From an uncultured Rhodopila sp. (GTDB lineage Bacteria > Pseudomonadota > Alphaproteobacteria > Acetobacterales > Acetobacteraceae): a stretch of 46,093 nucleotides of DNA. Below, one piece after another: positions 33,930 through 42,074 of the stretch (position 1 is its first letter; every line of letters begins with the position of its first letter). The notes beneath the pieces are model-generated. The model saw only the letters and a list, made by a program, of their open reading frames with translations, ran no database searches and had not been told where the DNA came from. A program made the position numbers and the translations under genes. The stretch is from NCBI RefSeq assembly GCF_903944925.1, contig NZ_CAJATU010000062.1:1-46093 (forward strand). The letters run 5' to 3'.

Positions 33930-34703
33930 TTGGTCATGCCGATCGTCGAGATCGAGGGCGTGATGTTTCAGGGCGCGTTCAACGGGTTTGCTGAACCGCT
34001 GACGGTCGTGCAGCCGGCAGGCGGCACTTTTGCGCTGCTGCCGTGGCGCTATGCCGATCACATGGCGGCGTTGCGCCAGAGTCTCTTTCTGGGCGACCAC
34101 GGATTATTACTTGATTCGCAATATTTTGCCAGCCGCGTGCTGGGCGCTTCGGGGATTGCCGAGGCCCATCTTCCAGCCCTGGCACCGATCGCGTTGTGGT
34201 GGGCCGGCGGCGGCGAGGACGCGCCGCCGCACGAAGCAGACGATCTCGGCACGTGCCGCGCGACGCTGCGGCCTTGGACGGAAGCGGAACGGCTGGCCGC
34301 GTTGCGCGCCGCGAGCCGTGCCGGCAGCTTCGATCCGCCGCTCTACCTCGATCGAATGGTGCGCGCCTCCGCGCTCGCGTTCGCGCCGGAGATGCAGCTC
34401 GATCGGCTCGATTCGCTGGCGACCGCGCGTTTGCTTGACGCGGTCGCGAGGCTGAACATGCCCGATCCCGCGGATGACCCGCTGCTGAGCGGGGGCGCGG
34501 AAGAGGCGCGCGCAATGCTCGCGTTGTGCCGGGCGCTGGGCTGGACGCCGGCGGAGATCCTGGCCGCTCCGGCGGCGGAAATCGACCGGATGCGCCGGTT
34601 GCTCGCGCTGGCGGAGCCCGCTCCGCAGCGCGCCGCGCGCCCGGGCGGCCGGCTCGCGGATTTCGCCGATGCGACCGTGATCCGGTTCGGGGACGATGCA
34701 TGA
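33930..34703 (+). CDS. Tail-associated protein, possible assembly chaperone
   Basis: About 257 aa. GGGAGGAA (33916-33923) is best spaced for a TTG start at 33930; ATG 33936 is the alternative, 14 bases away. The N-terminal ~90 residues look globular (EIEGVMFQGAFNGFAEPLTV, LLPWRYADHMAALRQSLF). The rest is helical, ending LCRALGWTPAEILAAPAAEI. That end resembles the W-P-x-E-x-l helices of tail assembly chaperones, and the slot between tube and tape measure is where these lie in Mu and P2. No firm family match. Confidence 0.5.
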   Translation: MVMPIVEIEGVMFQGAFNGFAEPLTVVQPAGGTFALLPWRYADHMAALRQSLFLGDHGLLLDSQYFASRVLGASGIAEAHLPALAPIALWWAGGGEDAPPHEADDLGTCRATLRPWTEAERLAALRAASRAGSFDPPLYLDRMVRASALAFAPEMQLDRLDSLATARLLDAVARLNMPDPADDPLLSGGAEEARAMLALCRALGWTPAEILAAPAAEIDRMRRLLALAEPAPQRAARPGGRLADFADATVIRFGDDA

Positions 34704-36478
34704 CGACCAGCCGCGCCCTGACGGAGCGCATCCTGGCGCCGATGGTGCGTGTCGCCGCTGACGGCCTTGCACGGCTCGGCCTGGAGTTTGCCCCGGACGT
34801 GTGGGACGAAGCGGCAGCCGAACCGGTTGCTGTCCTGACCGACAACGGGGTCCGTGCAACCCTGGCGCCGGTTTCGGTCGATGCGATGGCGATCACGCCC
34901 GCGCAATCGCATCCGGCGGCCTCCGCCGCACCGGCGGTGACCGTACCGCAGAACCCCGGCCGCAACACTGCCGTTGCCCCGCGGCGCGGCGGGTCGATAC
35001 AACCTGCGGGAGAGCAGGCGGGCGCTCCTGCGATTGTCAACGGCCATCGGGCGGATGCGCCCGCCGATCCGGCGTTGGCCGTATCCCCTGCGGCGGCAAC
35101 CGCACCGCCTTTGCCGCAGCCGCAAAGCCGCAATACCGCAACCGCGCCGCGGCCCGGCGATCGCGCGCCTGCCGAACACCCCGGCGTGCCGGATGCGGCC
35201 AGCGCACCGGCAGTCGTCACAGGCCGTCCCGCGGATTCGCCCGACGAAGCGACGATGATCGCGCCCGCGCATCCGAATGCGTGCGCCGACCGGACCGGGG
35301 TCGTATCCCCTCCGGCGGCAAACGCAGCGTCCCTGCCGACGAGGCAAAGCCGTGACACCTCGGCGGGGCCGGACGACCGCGCGCTCGATTATGACCCGCC
35401 AGCGCCGCTTGCCTCCGCGCGGGCGAGCGCACCGGCGATGGACAACGCCCATCCGGTGGAGATGCCTGGCGCGGCCGAAGCCACCGGCACAGACCTGCCG
35501 ATGCGGCTACGGGTTCAACGCACCGCGCCGGTGCAGTCGTCCATTCGCTTGCCCGCTTCGGTGCCGTCGCCTGAAGCCGGGGAGCCGATATCGCGGACCT
35601 TCGAGCCGGGGGGCGCCCCGCATGCGGCAGACACGCACGCCGCCGCATTGGACCCCGCCCACCGTCCGTTTGCGGGCAGCAGCCATGCGAATGGCGCTGA
35701 CGCAACGGGGGCAACGGCGATGGACAACGCCAATCCGGTGGAGGCGCCTGCCGCGGCCGAGGCCACCGGCACAGACCTGCCGATGCGGCTACGGGTTCAT
35801 CGCACCGCGCCGGTGCAATCGTCCATGCGCTTGCCCGCTTCGGTGCCGTCGCCTGAAGCCGGGGAGCCAACATCGCGGACCTTCGAGCCGGATGGCGCCC
35901 CGCATGCGGCAGACACGCATGCCGCCGCGTTGGACCCCGCCCACCGTCCGTTTGCGGGCAGCAGCCATGGCGTTGACTCACGGGTGCCGTTCACCGGTGA
36001 CAACAAACCCGCGCCGCCGCTGGCGCATGCCACGCCGCTCACCCCAAGGCGCATTCCGGTCCGGCCCGTGACCGCAGCACCGCGCTACCCGGGACAGCAG
36101 CCGCCCCCGCGGAGCAGCGGCTCGGCATACGGCATCGGCAGTCCTGCCACCCGCGAGACCGGTTCGGGCATGCCCCCCGAACCCCCCGCCAACGCCACCC
36201 TGGCCGACGCCGATCGGCTGCGCCAGGCACTGTCGCCGATCCTGCGCGCAGCGCCCCGGTCTTTCGAGGATGACGGGATCGGCCTTGGCGACGACGATGC
36301 TCCCGCTGCCGGCGCCACGCCGCAGCTACGCAGCACGGTCAACGTCAATGTGGCCATCGGCAGTGCCGGCGCGGCAGCCGCGTGGAACGCGGCCGAACCG
36401 GCGGTGCGCGAGTCGTTGCGCGACGCACTGATCGAGATCCTGCGTGACGATGCCCGCCGGCAAGGGATCGACCTGTGA
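34700..36478 (+). CDS. Disordered Pro/Ala-rich tail protein with long tandem repeat (tape-measure slot)
   Basis: 592 aa from ATG 34700, overlapping the previous gene by 4 bp; an earlier in-frame ATG lies inside that gene and is rejected. A short ordered N-terminus (SRALTERILAPMVRVAADGL) and C-terminus (STVNVNVAIGSAGAAAAWNA, then VRESLRDALIEILRDDARRQ) flank about 450 residues rich in Pro, Ala, Thr and Asp. Two near-identical 83-residue units lie in the middle. Its location between chaperone and hub is that of a tape-measure protein, but it lacks the long helical and transmembrane character of those proteins. It may be a length-setting or cargo/linker protein. Confidence 0.6.
   Translation: MTTSRALTERILAPMVRVAADGLARLGLEFAPDVWDEAAAEPVAVLTDNGVRATLAPVSVDAMAITPAQSHPAASAAPAVTVPQNPGRNTAVAPRRGGSIQPAGEQAGAPAIVNGHRADAPADPALAVSPAAATAPPLPQPQSRNTATAPRPGDRAPAEHPGVPDAASAPAVVTGRPADSPDEATMIAPAHPNACADRTGVVSPPAANAASLPTRQSRDTSAGPDDRALDYDPPAPLASARASAPAMDNAHPVEMPGAAEATGTDLPMRLRVQRTAPVQSSIRLPASVPSPEAGEPISRTFEPGGAPHAADTHAAALDPAHRPFAGSSHANGADATGATAMDNANPVEAPAAAEATGTDLPMRLRVHRTAPVQSSMRLPASVPSPEAGEPTSRTFEPDGAPHAADTHAAALDPAHRPFAGSSHGVDSRVPFTGDNKPAPPLAHATPLTPRRIPVRPVTAAPRYPGQQPPPRSSGSAYGIGSPATRETGSGMPPEPPANATLADADRLRQALSPILRAAPRSFEDDGIGLGDDDAPAAGATPQLRSTVNVNVAIGSAGAAAAWNAAEPAVRESLRDALIEILRDDARRQGIDL
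35438..35968 (+). repeat. Two in-frame 249-bp direct repeats (period 282 bp)
   Basis: Units 35438-35686 and 35720-35968 each encode 83 aa. They start MDNAHPVE or MDNANPVE and contain ATGTDLPMRLRV, RLPASVPSPEAGEP and AALDPAHRPFAGSSH. Only about nine residues differ. Both the spacing (94 codons) and the unit keep frame. The high nucleotide identity points to recent duplication or repeated gene conversion. Confidence 0.9.
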
Positions 36479-37512
36479 GCGGCGCATCGAAGACCGCCTA
36501 TGACATCACCGTCGGTGGCACCACCGCGAGCAGCGATGGCCGCAAGGGCGACCGCCTGCTGCTGTCGCTCGTGGTCGAACTCGGCATGGACAGCGCCGGC
36601 GGACGCTGCGTCCTGGAACTGGCGGGCGCGGCGCAAACACCCGCGCAACCCGGCGACAGCGTCAGTGTGCAACTGGATGCCGGCGATGGCGCGGTCACCG
36701 TGTTCACCGGCACGGCCTATGCGGGTGAGACCACCGCGGTGTCGCAGGTCGTGCGAGCCGCCGACGGCGGGGCAAAGCTCGCCGCGATCGAAATCGAGCA
36801 AGCCTACGAGGACGTCACCGCCGATTTCATCATCAAGGACCTTATCGGCAAGGCCGGCGCGACTCCCGGCACGATCAGCGCCGGGCCCGACCTGGCATCC
36901 TACGCGGTGCACGCCGGCACCTCGGCCCTGGCGCACATCCGCACGCTCGCCGCACTGACCGGCGGCGATTTCTATACCGACGGCGACGGCAAGGTGCATG
37001 TCGCCGCGCCCGGGGAGGGCGGCGCGGATGCAACCCTGAGCTTCGGCGAAACGATCCTGGCCCTGGATATTCGCGGCGTCTCGCCCGCCTTCGACGGATT
37101 TGAGATGTGGGGCGAAGGCGCGGCAAGCTCGCAGGGCAAGGACAAGGCGCACTGGCTTTCGACCGATCTCGCGGGTGTCAAGGGCGAGGCATCCGTCGCC
37201 GCTGATGGCAGCGTGCAGGCCGGCAACGCCGGCACATCCCCGAGGCGTATCCGTGCCGGTGCCATCCGCGCAGGCGAGGCCGCCGGGGATGCGGCGAAGG
37301 CGAAGGCGGCCGCGCTCGCCGGACGCCGCCTCCGGGGCACCATCGACGCATTCGGCTCGCCGAGCCTGATGCCCGGGTCGCTACTCGGAATTGCGAAGCT
37401 GCCGGCGGATCACGCCGCCGCCGCGCTGCTGAACGGCAAGCCGGTGCGCGTCCGGGCGGTGCGCCATACGCTATCCCGCAACCTCGGCCTGCGCACCCGG
37501 ATCGAGGTCTGA
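36475..37512 (+). CDS. Baseplate hub protein (gpD/gp27/VgrG-N-like)
   Basis: 345 aa from a GTG that overlaps the previous stop (GTGA). The pattern fits the late-control-D/Mu gp44 hub. It has an N-terminal beta domain (YDITVGGTTASSDGRKGDRL), LAAIEIEQAYEDVTADFIIKDLIG, TLAALTGGDFYTDGDGKVHV and a C-terminal DAFGSPSLMPGSLLGI stretch that matches the end of many hub proteins. Role: trimeric centre of the baseplate joining the tube to the spike. The spike gene lies four genes on. Confidence 0.75.
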   Translation: MSGASKTAYDITVGGTTASSDGRKGDRLLLSLVVELGMDSAGGRCVLELAGAAQTPAQPGDSVSVQLDAGDGAVTVFTGTAYAGETTAVSQVVRAADGGAKLAAIEIEQAYEDVTADFIIKDLIGKAGATPGTISAGPDLASYAVHAGTSALAHIRTLAALTGGDFYTDGDGKVHVAAPGEGGADATLSFGETILALDIRGVSPAFDGFEMWGEGAASSQGKDKAHWLSTDLAGVKGEASVAADGSVQAGNAGTSPRRIRAGAIRAGEAAGDAAKAKAAALAGRRLRGTIDAFGSPSLMPGSLLGIAKLPADHAAAALLNGKPVRVRAVRHTLSRNLGLRTRIEV

Positions 37513-37513
37513 G

Positions 37514-38398
37514 ATGGCGGTCCGTATCGGCGGCATCGATCTTCCGGGTGTGCAGAACCTGCATACCGAAGAGTCGCGCACCTTGGTCGAGCAACGCGTG
37601 CCCGAGCAGAAAGGCAGCGTCTTCCAGGATCTCGGCCGCGAGCCGGTGACCATCGCGCTCGACGGGTTCCTGTTCGGCGACAGCGTGCTGGACACCTTGG
37701 AAACGCTGCGCACCGCGCACGCGAAGGCCGAACCGCAATCCTTCGCCGCGGACCTGATCGCCGGCACCGATCTGACCGAAGTGGTGATCGAGACCTTCCA
37801 GGTGCGCCAGGTTGCCGGTTACGCCAGCCGTTACCGCTTCCTCATGCGGCTGCGCGAGCACGTGGAACCGCCGCAATCCGCCGCCGCGACCAACAAACCG
37901 GTCGATGCCGATGTGCAAAGCGACGCCACGAGCTGGGGCGATGACAGCGTCGCCGCGGCCGGCGTGTTGACCGATCCGGCCTCATTGACCGATGCGCTCG
38001 AGCAGAACCCGGCGCTGCTGGCTCATCTCGACATGGACGATCTCGGCGATTCGCTGATGCGCAACATGGACGGGCTGGACGCGAGCCAGCTTGACGGGAT
38101 CGCCGGCAAGCTGGCCGAGCTCAATCCTGCCAAGGCGGAGGGCTTGTTTGCGCGTCTGCGCGACAAGGGCGGCATGATCGGTATGCTGGCCAAATATGTG
38201 CAGGCAGGCATCGATTTCGTGAAAAACATCGATCCGTCCAAACTGCGGGGTCTGATGAAAGCGTTCAAGGGCGGACTCGATTTCCTGAAAAAACTAAAGC
38301 AGGTGATCGAAGACGCGAAATCGCTGTTCGAGGCGATCGCGCACCTCGAACTGCCGGATTCGTTCAAGCGCCTGATGCAGCAAGGATCGCCCGCATGA
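37514..38398 (+). CDS. DNA-circularisation-N/gp53-like baseplate protein
   Basis: 294 aa. The first ~120 residues (IGGIDLPGVQNLHTEESRTL, EQKGSVFQDLGREPVTIALD and FLFGDSVLDTLETLR) match the domain called DNA_circ_N in Mu gpN-type proteins, structurally a baseplate-tube adaptor. The remaining ~170 residues are amphipathic helices with Leu/Asp repeats (NPALLAHLDMDDLGDSLMRN, LKQVIEDAKSLFEAIAHL). Mu gpN is longer (about 490 aa) and lacks this type of tail. Overlaps the next gene by 4 bp. Confidence 0.65.
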   Translation: MAVRIGGIDLPGVQNLHTEESRTLVEQRVPEQKGSVFQDLGREPVTIALDGFLFGDSVLDTLETLRTAHAKAEPQSFAADLIAGTDLTEVVIETFQVRQVAGYASRYRFLMRLREHVEPPQSAAATNKPVDADVQSDATSWGDDSVAAAGVLTDPASLTDALEQNPALLAHLDMDDLGDSLMRNMDGLDASQLDGIAGKLAELNPAKAEGLFARLRDKGGMIGMLAKYVQAGIDFVKNIDPSKLRGLMKAFKGGLDFLKKLKQVIEDAKSLFEAIAHLELPDSFKRLMQQGSPA

Positions 38399-38943
38399 GC
38401 ACCATCGGCGAGGTGGTGGACCGGGCCGGCAAGCTGGTGGTGAGCGTTCGGGCACTGGTGAAAACCGACACGATCGAAGGCGTGGTCGAGGCGGCGGCGG
38501 CGCTTGGCGCGCAACAGGCGCTGCAAGACGGATTGACCGCTTTGCAAGGCGGCATCAACAAGATCGGAACAGGTCTGGCCCCGGTGGCCGGCACGCTCAT
38601 CGGCGTCGATGCCGTCGCCGGTGTGATCGGCCTGATCTCGCCGCTGGCGAACGGCATCGGGACGCTGATCCACGACAGCGCCGACCTGGTTCCTGAACTG
38701 GAAACCGCAAAACTGGTCGCCGCAAGCGCGCAAAAGGTGATCGCGGTTGCGGGAAGCGGCATACAGGAAGCGTCGGACTTCGTCGACGAAACGATGTCAT
38801 ACGTCGACCCAACCAGCTTCACGCGCCTGGGCGAGGATTTGCGGGAACTCGCAAAGCAGTTCGAAACATTGAAGCAACAGGCAGCGAAGCAGACCACAAC
38901 CGGCCAGGCGAAAGAGAGCGAACCATGTCCGATACCCAGCTAA
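38395..38943 (+). CDS. Unknown tail-cluster protein, helical with hydrophobic middle
   Basis: 182 aa. Residues about 50-90 (GINKIGTGLAPVAGTLIGVD and AVAGVIGLISPLANGIG) are long, Gly-rich and hydrophobic, possibly one or two membrane-active helices. The rest is amphipathic, ending in a likely coiled stretch (LRELAKQFETLKQQAAKQ). No family recognised. A short tape-measure-like or pore-forming component is conceivable because tape measures contain such segments, but at 182 aa it is far too short for a normal tail length ruler. Overlaps the following gene by 19 bp. Confidence 0.55.
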   Translation: MSTIGEVVDRAGKLVVSVRALVKTDTIEGVVEAAAALGAQQALQDGLTALQGGINKIGTGLAPVAGTLIGVDAVAGVIGLISPLANGIGTLIHDSADLVPELETAKLVAASAQKVIAVAGSGIQEASDFVDETMSYVDPTSFTRLGEDLRELAKQFETLKQQAAKQTTTGQAKESEPCPIPS

Positions 38944-40361
38944 CCACGCAAACCAGGGAACCGGCAGTCCAAACAACCGCGCAGCCCGACAGCACCGGGC
39001 AGACTCGAGCCGAGCCGGGAACCGGCACCGCCCTGGTCAAGGCGGTGCCGCCTGCGGCGAACCCGTTCAAATCCCTGGCGATGCTGCTGCAAGCGATTAC
39101 CGACTCGCTGGAGGCGGCAAATCCGAAACACCCCGGGGCGGCGCGCCGCTGGGTGCGTATCGTTCGAATACGAGACTATATGCATGGCGAAAGCACGCCG
39201 ATCATTGCAAAAGGCGTCAGTACCGGCGTTGATGCTTTCGTCAAGGGCATCGCCTACGTACAGCAGTTCACCATGGTGGCTTACGACCTGCTGCGGCAGG
39301 GTGACGCGGTGAAGGCTCTGTTCGAGGTATCGGTCGATTTCATCGACACGGTCGCCGATCCTGAGTTCATCAATTCGATCACGGCCGTCGTGGACGGGCC
39401 GCAAGTGAGCACCGACGGCAATCCGCTTGGCGTCATAAAAACCGTTACCGACGGGGTGCGGAAATATGTCGACAAGGTCCCGGAACCCGAGGATCTGGAC
39501 CTGATCGGCAACCAGCTCTATCGCATGCTCGTCGTCGTGCAGCTTCCGCGGGGCAAGGACGATACCGACGAGAGCCTTCAGAAATCCGCAGCGCATATCG
39601 ACCTGCAGCTTACCGGCAAGCTGCGCCTGCTGGTTTGGGGCCTTGGACAATCGTTCAACGTGCGCGGCGTCGGGGGCAAGGATGCCCAGGTCACGTGCCT
39701 CGGGGGCCGACGGGTCTGGAAGACCGACACGCTCGACACGCTGCCGAAGTCCTCGCGCGGCGAATGGAAGGACGCGGACCTCAAGGATTCCAGCGAGACG
39801 ATTTTCAGCTTCGACTTCAGCACCGCCGGGTCGACGGACCTCGACGAGGCCCGTGATATCCTGACGAAGCTGGGCTATGATCCGGGCACGGAAGGATCTG
39901 CTTTCGATGCCAAACTGGCCACGGCGCTGCGGCAGTTCCAGTTGATCAATGCGCTGGAGCCAACTTCGCAGTTGGACAACGCGACGATCAATCAGTTGAT
40001 GCACTTGAAGTATGATGCCAATCCGGCGAAGGGAACGCTCCGCCGGGCCAAGCCGTACGACGAGTTGCAGCTCAAGACCGCGGAGGCCAGGCAAGTCGAG
40101 ATCGAAACGGCCAGGCAGGTTGAAGCCGAAAAGGCCAGAAAGCTCGAAGCCGCGAAAAAGGAACAGCCCGGCGCGCCGAAGCCTGACGCACCGAAGCCCG
40201 ATGCGCCGAAGCCCGACGCACCGAAGCCTGACGCGCCGAAGCCTGACGCACCGAAGCCTGACGAGCCCAAGCCTGACGAGCCCAAGCCCGATGCGCCGAA
40301 GCCCGACGCGCCGAAGCCTGACGAGCCGAAGCCGGACGCGCCGAAGCCCGACCAGGCTTGA
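38925..40361 (+). CDS. Tail-cluster protein with peptidoglycan-binding-like domain and PKPD repeat tail
   Basis: 478 aa with four zones. Residues 1-45 are disordered (TTQTREPAVQTTAQP). Residues about 45-290 are a novel domain with no recognised match (VVVQLPRGKDDTDESL, RLLVWGLGQSFNVRGVGG). Residues about 300-365 resemble PG_binding_1: DEARDILTKLGYDPGTEGSA, then LATALRQFQLINAL and LDNATINQLMHL. A Glu/Lys/Ala helix (AEARQVEIETARQVEAEKAR) leads to 12 PKPD repeats. Possible role: anchoring or docking the particle to peptidoglycan, or a flexible fibre. Such a combination is unusual inside a baseplate operon. Confidence 0.65.
   Translation: MSDTQLTTQTREPAVQTTAQPDSTGQTRAEPGTGTALVKAVPPAANPFKSLAMLLQAITDSLEAANPKHPGAARRWVRIVRIRDYMHGESTPIIAKGVSTGVDAFVKGIAYVQQFTMVAYDLLRQGDAVKALFEVSVDFIDTVADPEFINSITAVVDGPQVSTDGNPLGVIKTVTDGVRKYVDKVPEPEDLDLIGNQLYRMLVVVQLPRGKDDTDESLQKSAAHIDLQLTGKLRLLVWGLGQSFNVRGVGGKDAQVTCLGGRRVWKTDTLDTLPKSSRGEWKDADLKDSSETIFSFDFSTAGSTDLDEARDILTKLGYDPGTEGSAFDAKLATALRQFQLINALEPTSQLDNATINQLMHLKYDANPAKGTLRRAKPYDELQLKTAEARQVEIETARQVEAEKARKLEAAKKEQPGAPKPDAPKPDAPKPDAPKPDAPKPDAPKPDEPKPDEPKPDAPKPDAPKPDEPKPDAPKPDQA
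40176..40352 (+). repeat. Twelve tandem 15-bp units encoding PKPD(A/E)
   Basis: Twelve consecutive CCSAAGCCNGAY units separated by Ala or Glu codons. Third-position differences between copies (cct/ccc/ccg, gac/gat) show the array is not brand new, yet the peptide is almost invariant. It lies at the extreme C-terminus of the peptidoglycan-binding-like protein. Confidence 0.92.
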
Positions 40362-40374
40362 TGACGCCACCGCC

Positions 40375-41013
40375 ATGGCCGATCCGGTTTCCATCATACG
40401 GTCGATCGTGCGTGACGAGCTGCGTTCGTTACGGCTGGCGGACATCGGTGTGGTGACCAGCGCCTTCCCCCACACCGATGCCAGCGACGCAAACAACTTC
40501 GAATGCAACGTCCAGTTGCGCGAAGGCTCGCTGGAACTGCGCAAAGTCCCGATCTGTACGCCGCATATCGGCATGGCGAGTGCCCCGCAGGCAGGTGAAC
40601 TGGTGCTGCTCTCCTACGTCGATGGCGACCCCAACCGCGCGGTCGTGGTTGGCCGGCTCTATTCCGAAAAGGCCAATCCGCCGCTGCATGAGGCCAAGGA
40701 ATGGCGGCTGGCCGCACCGTTCGGCGGTACCACCTCCATCGCGATCGACAAGGACGAATCCGTGGTGGTCACCGCGGGCGAGACCGTGGTGACCGTGAAA
40801 AAGGACGGCAATCTCGAGGTCAAAGGCAAAGCCGATCTCCAGATCGAGGTGGAGGGCAACGTTTCGGTCAAGTGCAAGGACTGCAAGATCGACGCCTCGG
40901 GCAATATCGATCTCGGTGACGGCGGCGCGGGTGTGATCACCGAGCAAAGCCACAAATGCTATTTCACCGGCAAGCCGCTGAAACCGTCACAGACGGTCAA
41001 GGCGAAGGGCTGA
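40375..41013 (+). CDS. Baseplate spike protein (gpV/gp45-like)
   Basis: 212 aa from ATG 40375, inside a longer open frame whose upstream part overlaps the PKPD repeats in another frame. The N-terminal OB-fold of gpV/gp45 proteins is visible: LADIGVVTSAFPHTDASDA, ICTPHIGMASAPQAGELVLL and NRAVVVGRLYS. It is followed by a repetitive beta-helix (DESVVVTAGETVVTVKKDGN, LEVKGKADLQIEVEGN, IDASGNIDLGDGG). Role: trimeric needle that punctures the target membrane. No separate PAAR-motif gene is obvious; the next gene, with a threefold repeat, sits where a tip protein could be encoded. Confidence 0.82.
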   Translation: MADPVSIIRSIVRDELRSLRLADIGVVTSAFPHTDASDANNFECNVQLREGSLELRKVPICTPHIGMASAPQAGELVLLSYVDGDPNRAVVVGRLYSEKANPPLHEAKEWRLAAPFGGTTSIAIDKDESVVVTAGETVVTVKKDGNLEVKGKADLQIEVEGNVSVKCKDCKIDASGNIDLGDGGAGVITEQSHKCYFTGKPLKPSQTVKAKG

Positions 41014-41017
41014 CGCA

Positions 41018-41665
41018 ATGCCCGCACCGCAATCCGGACAGGTCAAGTCGCCCGCCGACGGTTTCCTCAAGGCCGGGTCGTTGCTTGGCGATGACATTCC
41101 CGGATTGTCGCAGGCGCTGGCCGACACGCTGGCTCAGGCCCTGACCCTGTTCCTGTCGATGGGGATGGTCCTGCCGGGATCGCCGGTGGCGGCCGATCCG
41201 ATCACCGGTAGCGGTGCGGTGGCCGGACCCGGACGGCTGATGCCGCCACCCGCCGGCGGGCCCGATGCCTCGCAGCTCGAGGGTCTGGCCAACGGCTTCC
41301 TGATGGCGCAGGGCATTCGCGGCGAGGATGCGGGTGGGTTGGCGAAGGTGATCGCCGGCACCGCGGCGCAGGCCATCCAGTTGTTCGCCGCCCAATCGAT
41401 GACGATGCCCGGCATCGCGGTCGCCGGATTCGTGACCGCCGCGCCGGGAATGTTGCTGCCGGTGCCGCTCGCCGGGATGTTGCAGCCGATGGCCGACGGC
41501 CTCTGTCAGCAGAACGGGTTGCGCGGCGAGGACGCGCCGGGGCTTGCCGGGGCGATCGCCCGGGCCGTTGACATCGCGCTGATGATGTTCGCTGGCCAGG
41601 TCACGGTTTTGCCCGGCATTCCGGCGCCGCCCGGATCGACGGCCGGGCCCGGGCGGCTGATGTGA
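41018..41665 (+). CDS. Unknown tail protein made of three internal repeats
   Basis: 215 aa. Three homologous blocks of about 60-65 residues are visible at about 14-76, 90-152 and 158-215. Each has an acidic GDDIPGL/GEDAGGL/GEDAPGL motif, an Ala-rich amphipathic helix (LADTLAQALTLFLSM; VIAGTAAQAIQLFAAQ; AIARAVDIALMMFAGQ), then MVLPGSP/MTMPGIA/TVLPGIP and an end PGRLM/PGMLL/PGRLM. No family recognised. It lies between the trimeric spike gene and gp25. A threefold pseudo-symmetric protein could cap or adapt a trimeric partner; this is inference. Confidence 0.6.
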   Translation: MPAPQSGQVKSPADGFLKAGSLLGDDIPGLSQALADTLAQALTLFLSMGMVLPGSPVAADPITGSGAVAGPGRLMPPPAGGPDASQLEGLANGFLMAQGIRGEDAGGLAKVIAGTAAQAIQLFAAQSMTMPGIAVAGFVTAAPGMLLPVPLAGMLQPMADGLCQQNGLRGEDAPGLAGAIARAVDIALMMFAGQVTVLPGIPAPPGSTAGPGRLM

Positions 41666-41672
41666 GCGTGCC

Positions 41673-42074
41673 ATGACTGCCCCGTTCTTCACCGATCTCC
41701 GACTGCGCTTCGCCAACGGCACGGCCGACATCGAAACCGGCCCCGGCGAGCACGGGATGGTGCGTGGGCTGGACAACCTCGTGCAGGCGCTGACGCTGCG
41801 GCTGCTGATCGACCGCGGCGAGCTGGGCGCCCTCGGGCATCCACGCTACGGCACGCGCATCCGCGACCTGCTGGGCCAGACGATGGACCGCGCGAACCTG
41901 CAGCTGCTGCGCCGCTACGTGCGCCAGTCGCTGCTGGCCGATGCGCGTGTTGACGAGGTGCTGCATGTCACGGTCACGCCGCTCGCAACGCAGCCCGACG
42001 CCGTGCTGGTTCGCGCCACCGTCCGGGCGGTAAGCGGCGGCACCGCGGCGGTAGAGGCGGTGCTCAGTGCCTGA
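41673..42074 (+). CDS. Baseplate wedge protein gp25/gpW-like
   Basis: 133 aa. It belongs to the GPW/gp25 family: NLVQALTLRLLIDRGELGAL, HPRYGTRIRDLLGQ and QLLRRYVRQSLLADARVDEV are the conserved core with the EPR-like loop region. Role: it joins the sheath to the baseplate wedges and is nearly universal in contractile systems. It precedes the gpJ gene with an 8-bp overlap, the standard W-J-I order of P2/Mu-like tails. Confidence 0.83.
   Translation: MTAPFFTDLRLRFANGTADIETGPGEHGMVRGLDNLVQALTLRLLIDRGELGALGHPRYGTRIRDLLGQTMDRANLQLLRRYVRQSLLADARVDEVLHVTVTPLATQPDAVLVRATVRAVSGGTAAVEAVLSA

Noticed and set aside
40176..40352. Regular short tandem repeats that might suggest a CRISPR array
   Set aside because: Units are 15 bp with no spacers and encode a PKPD peptide in frame.
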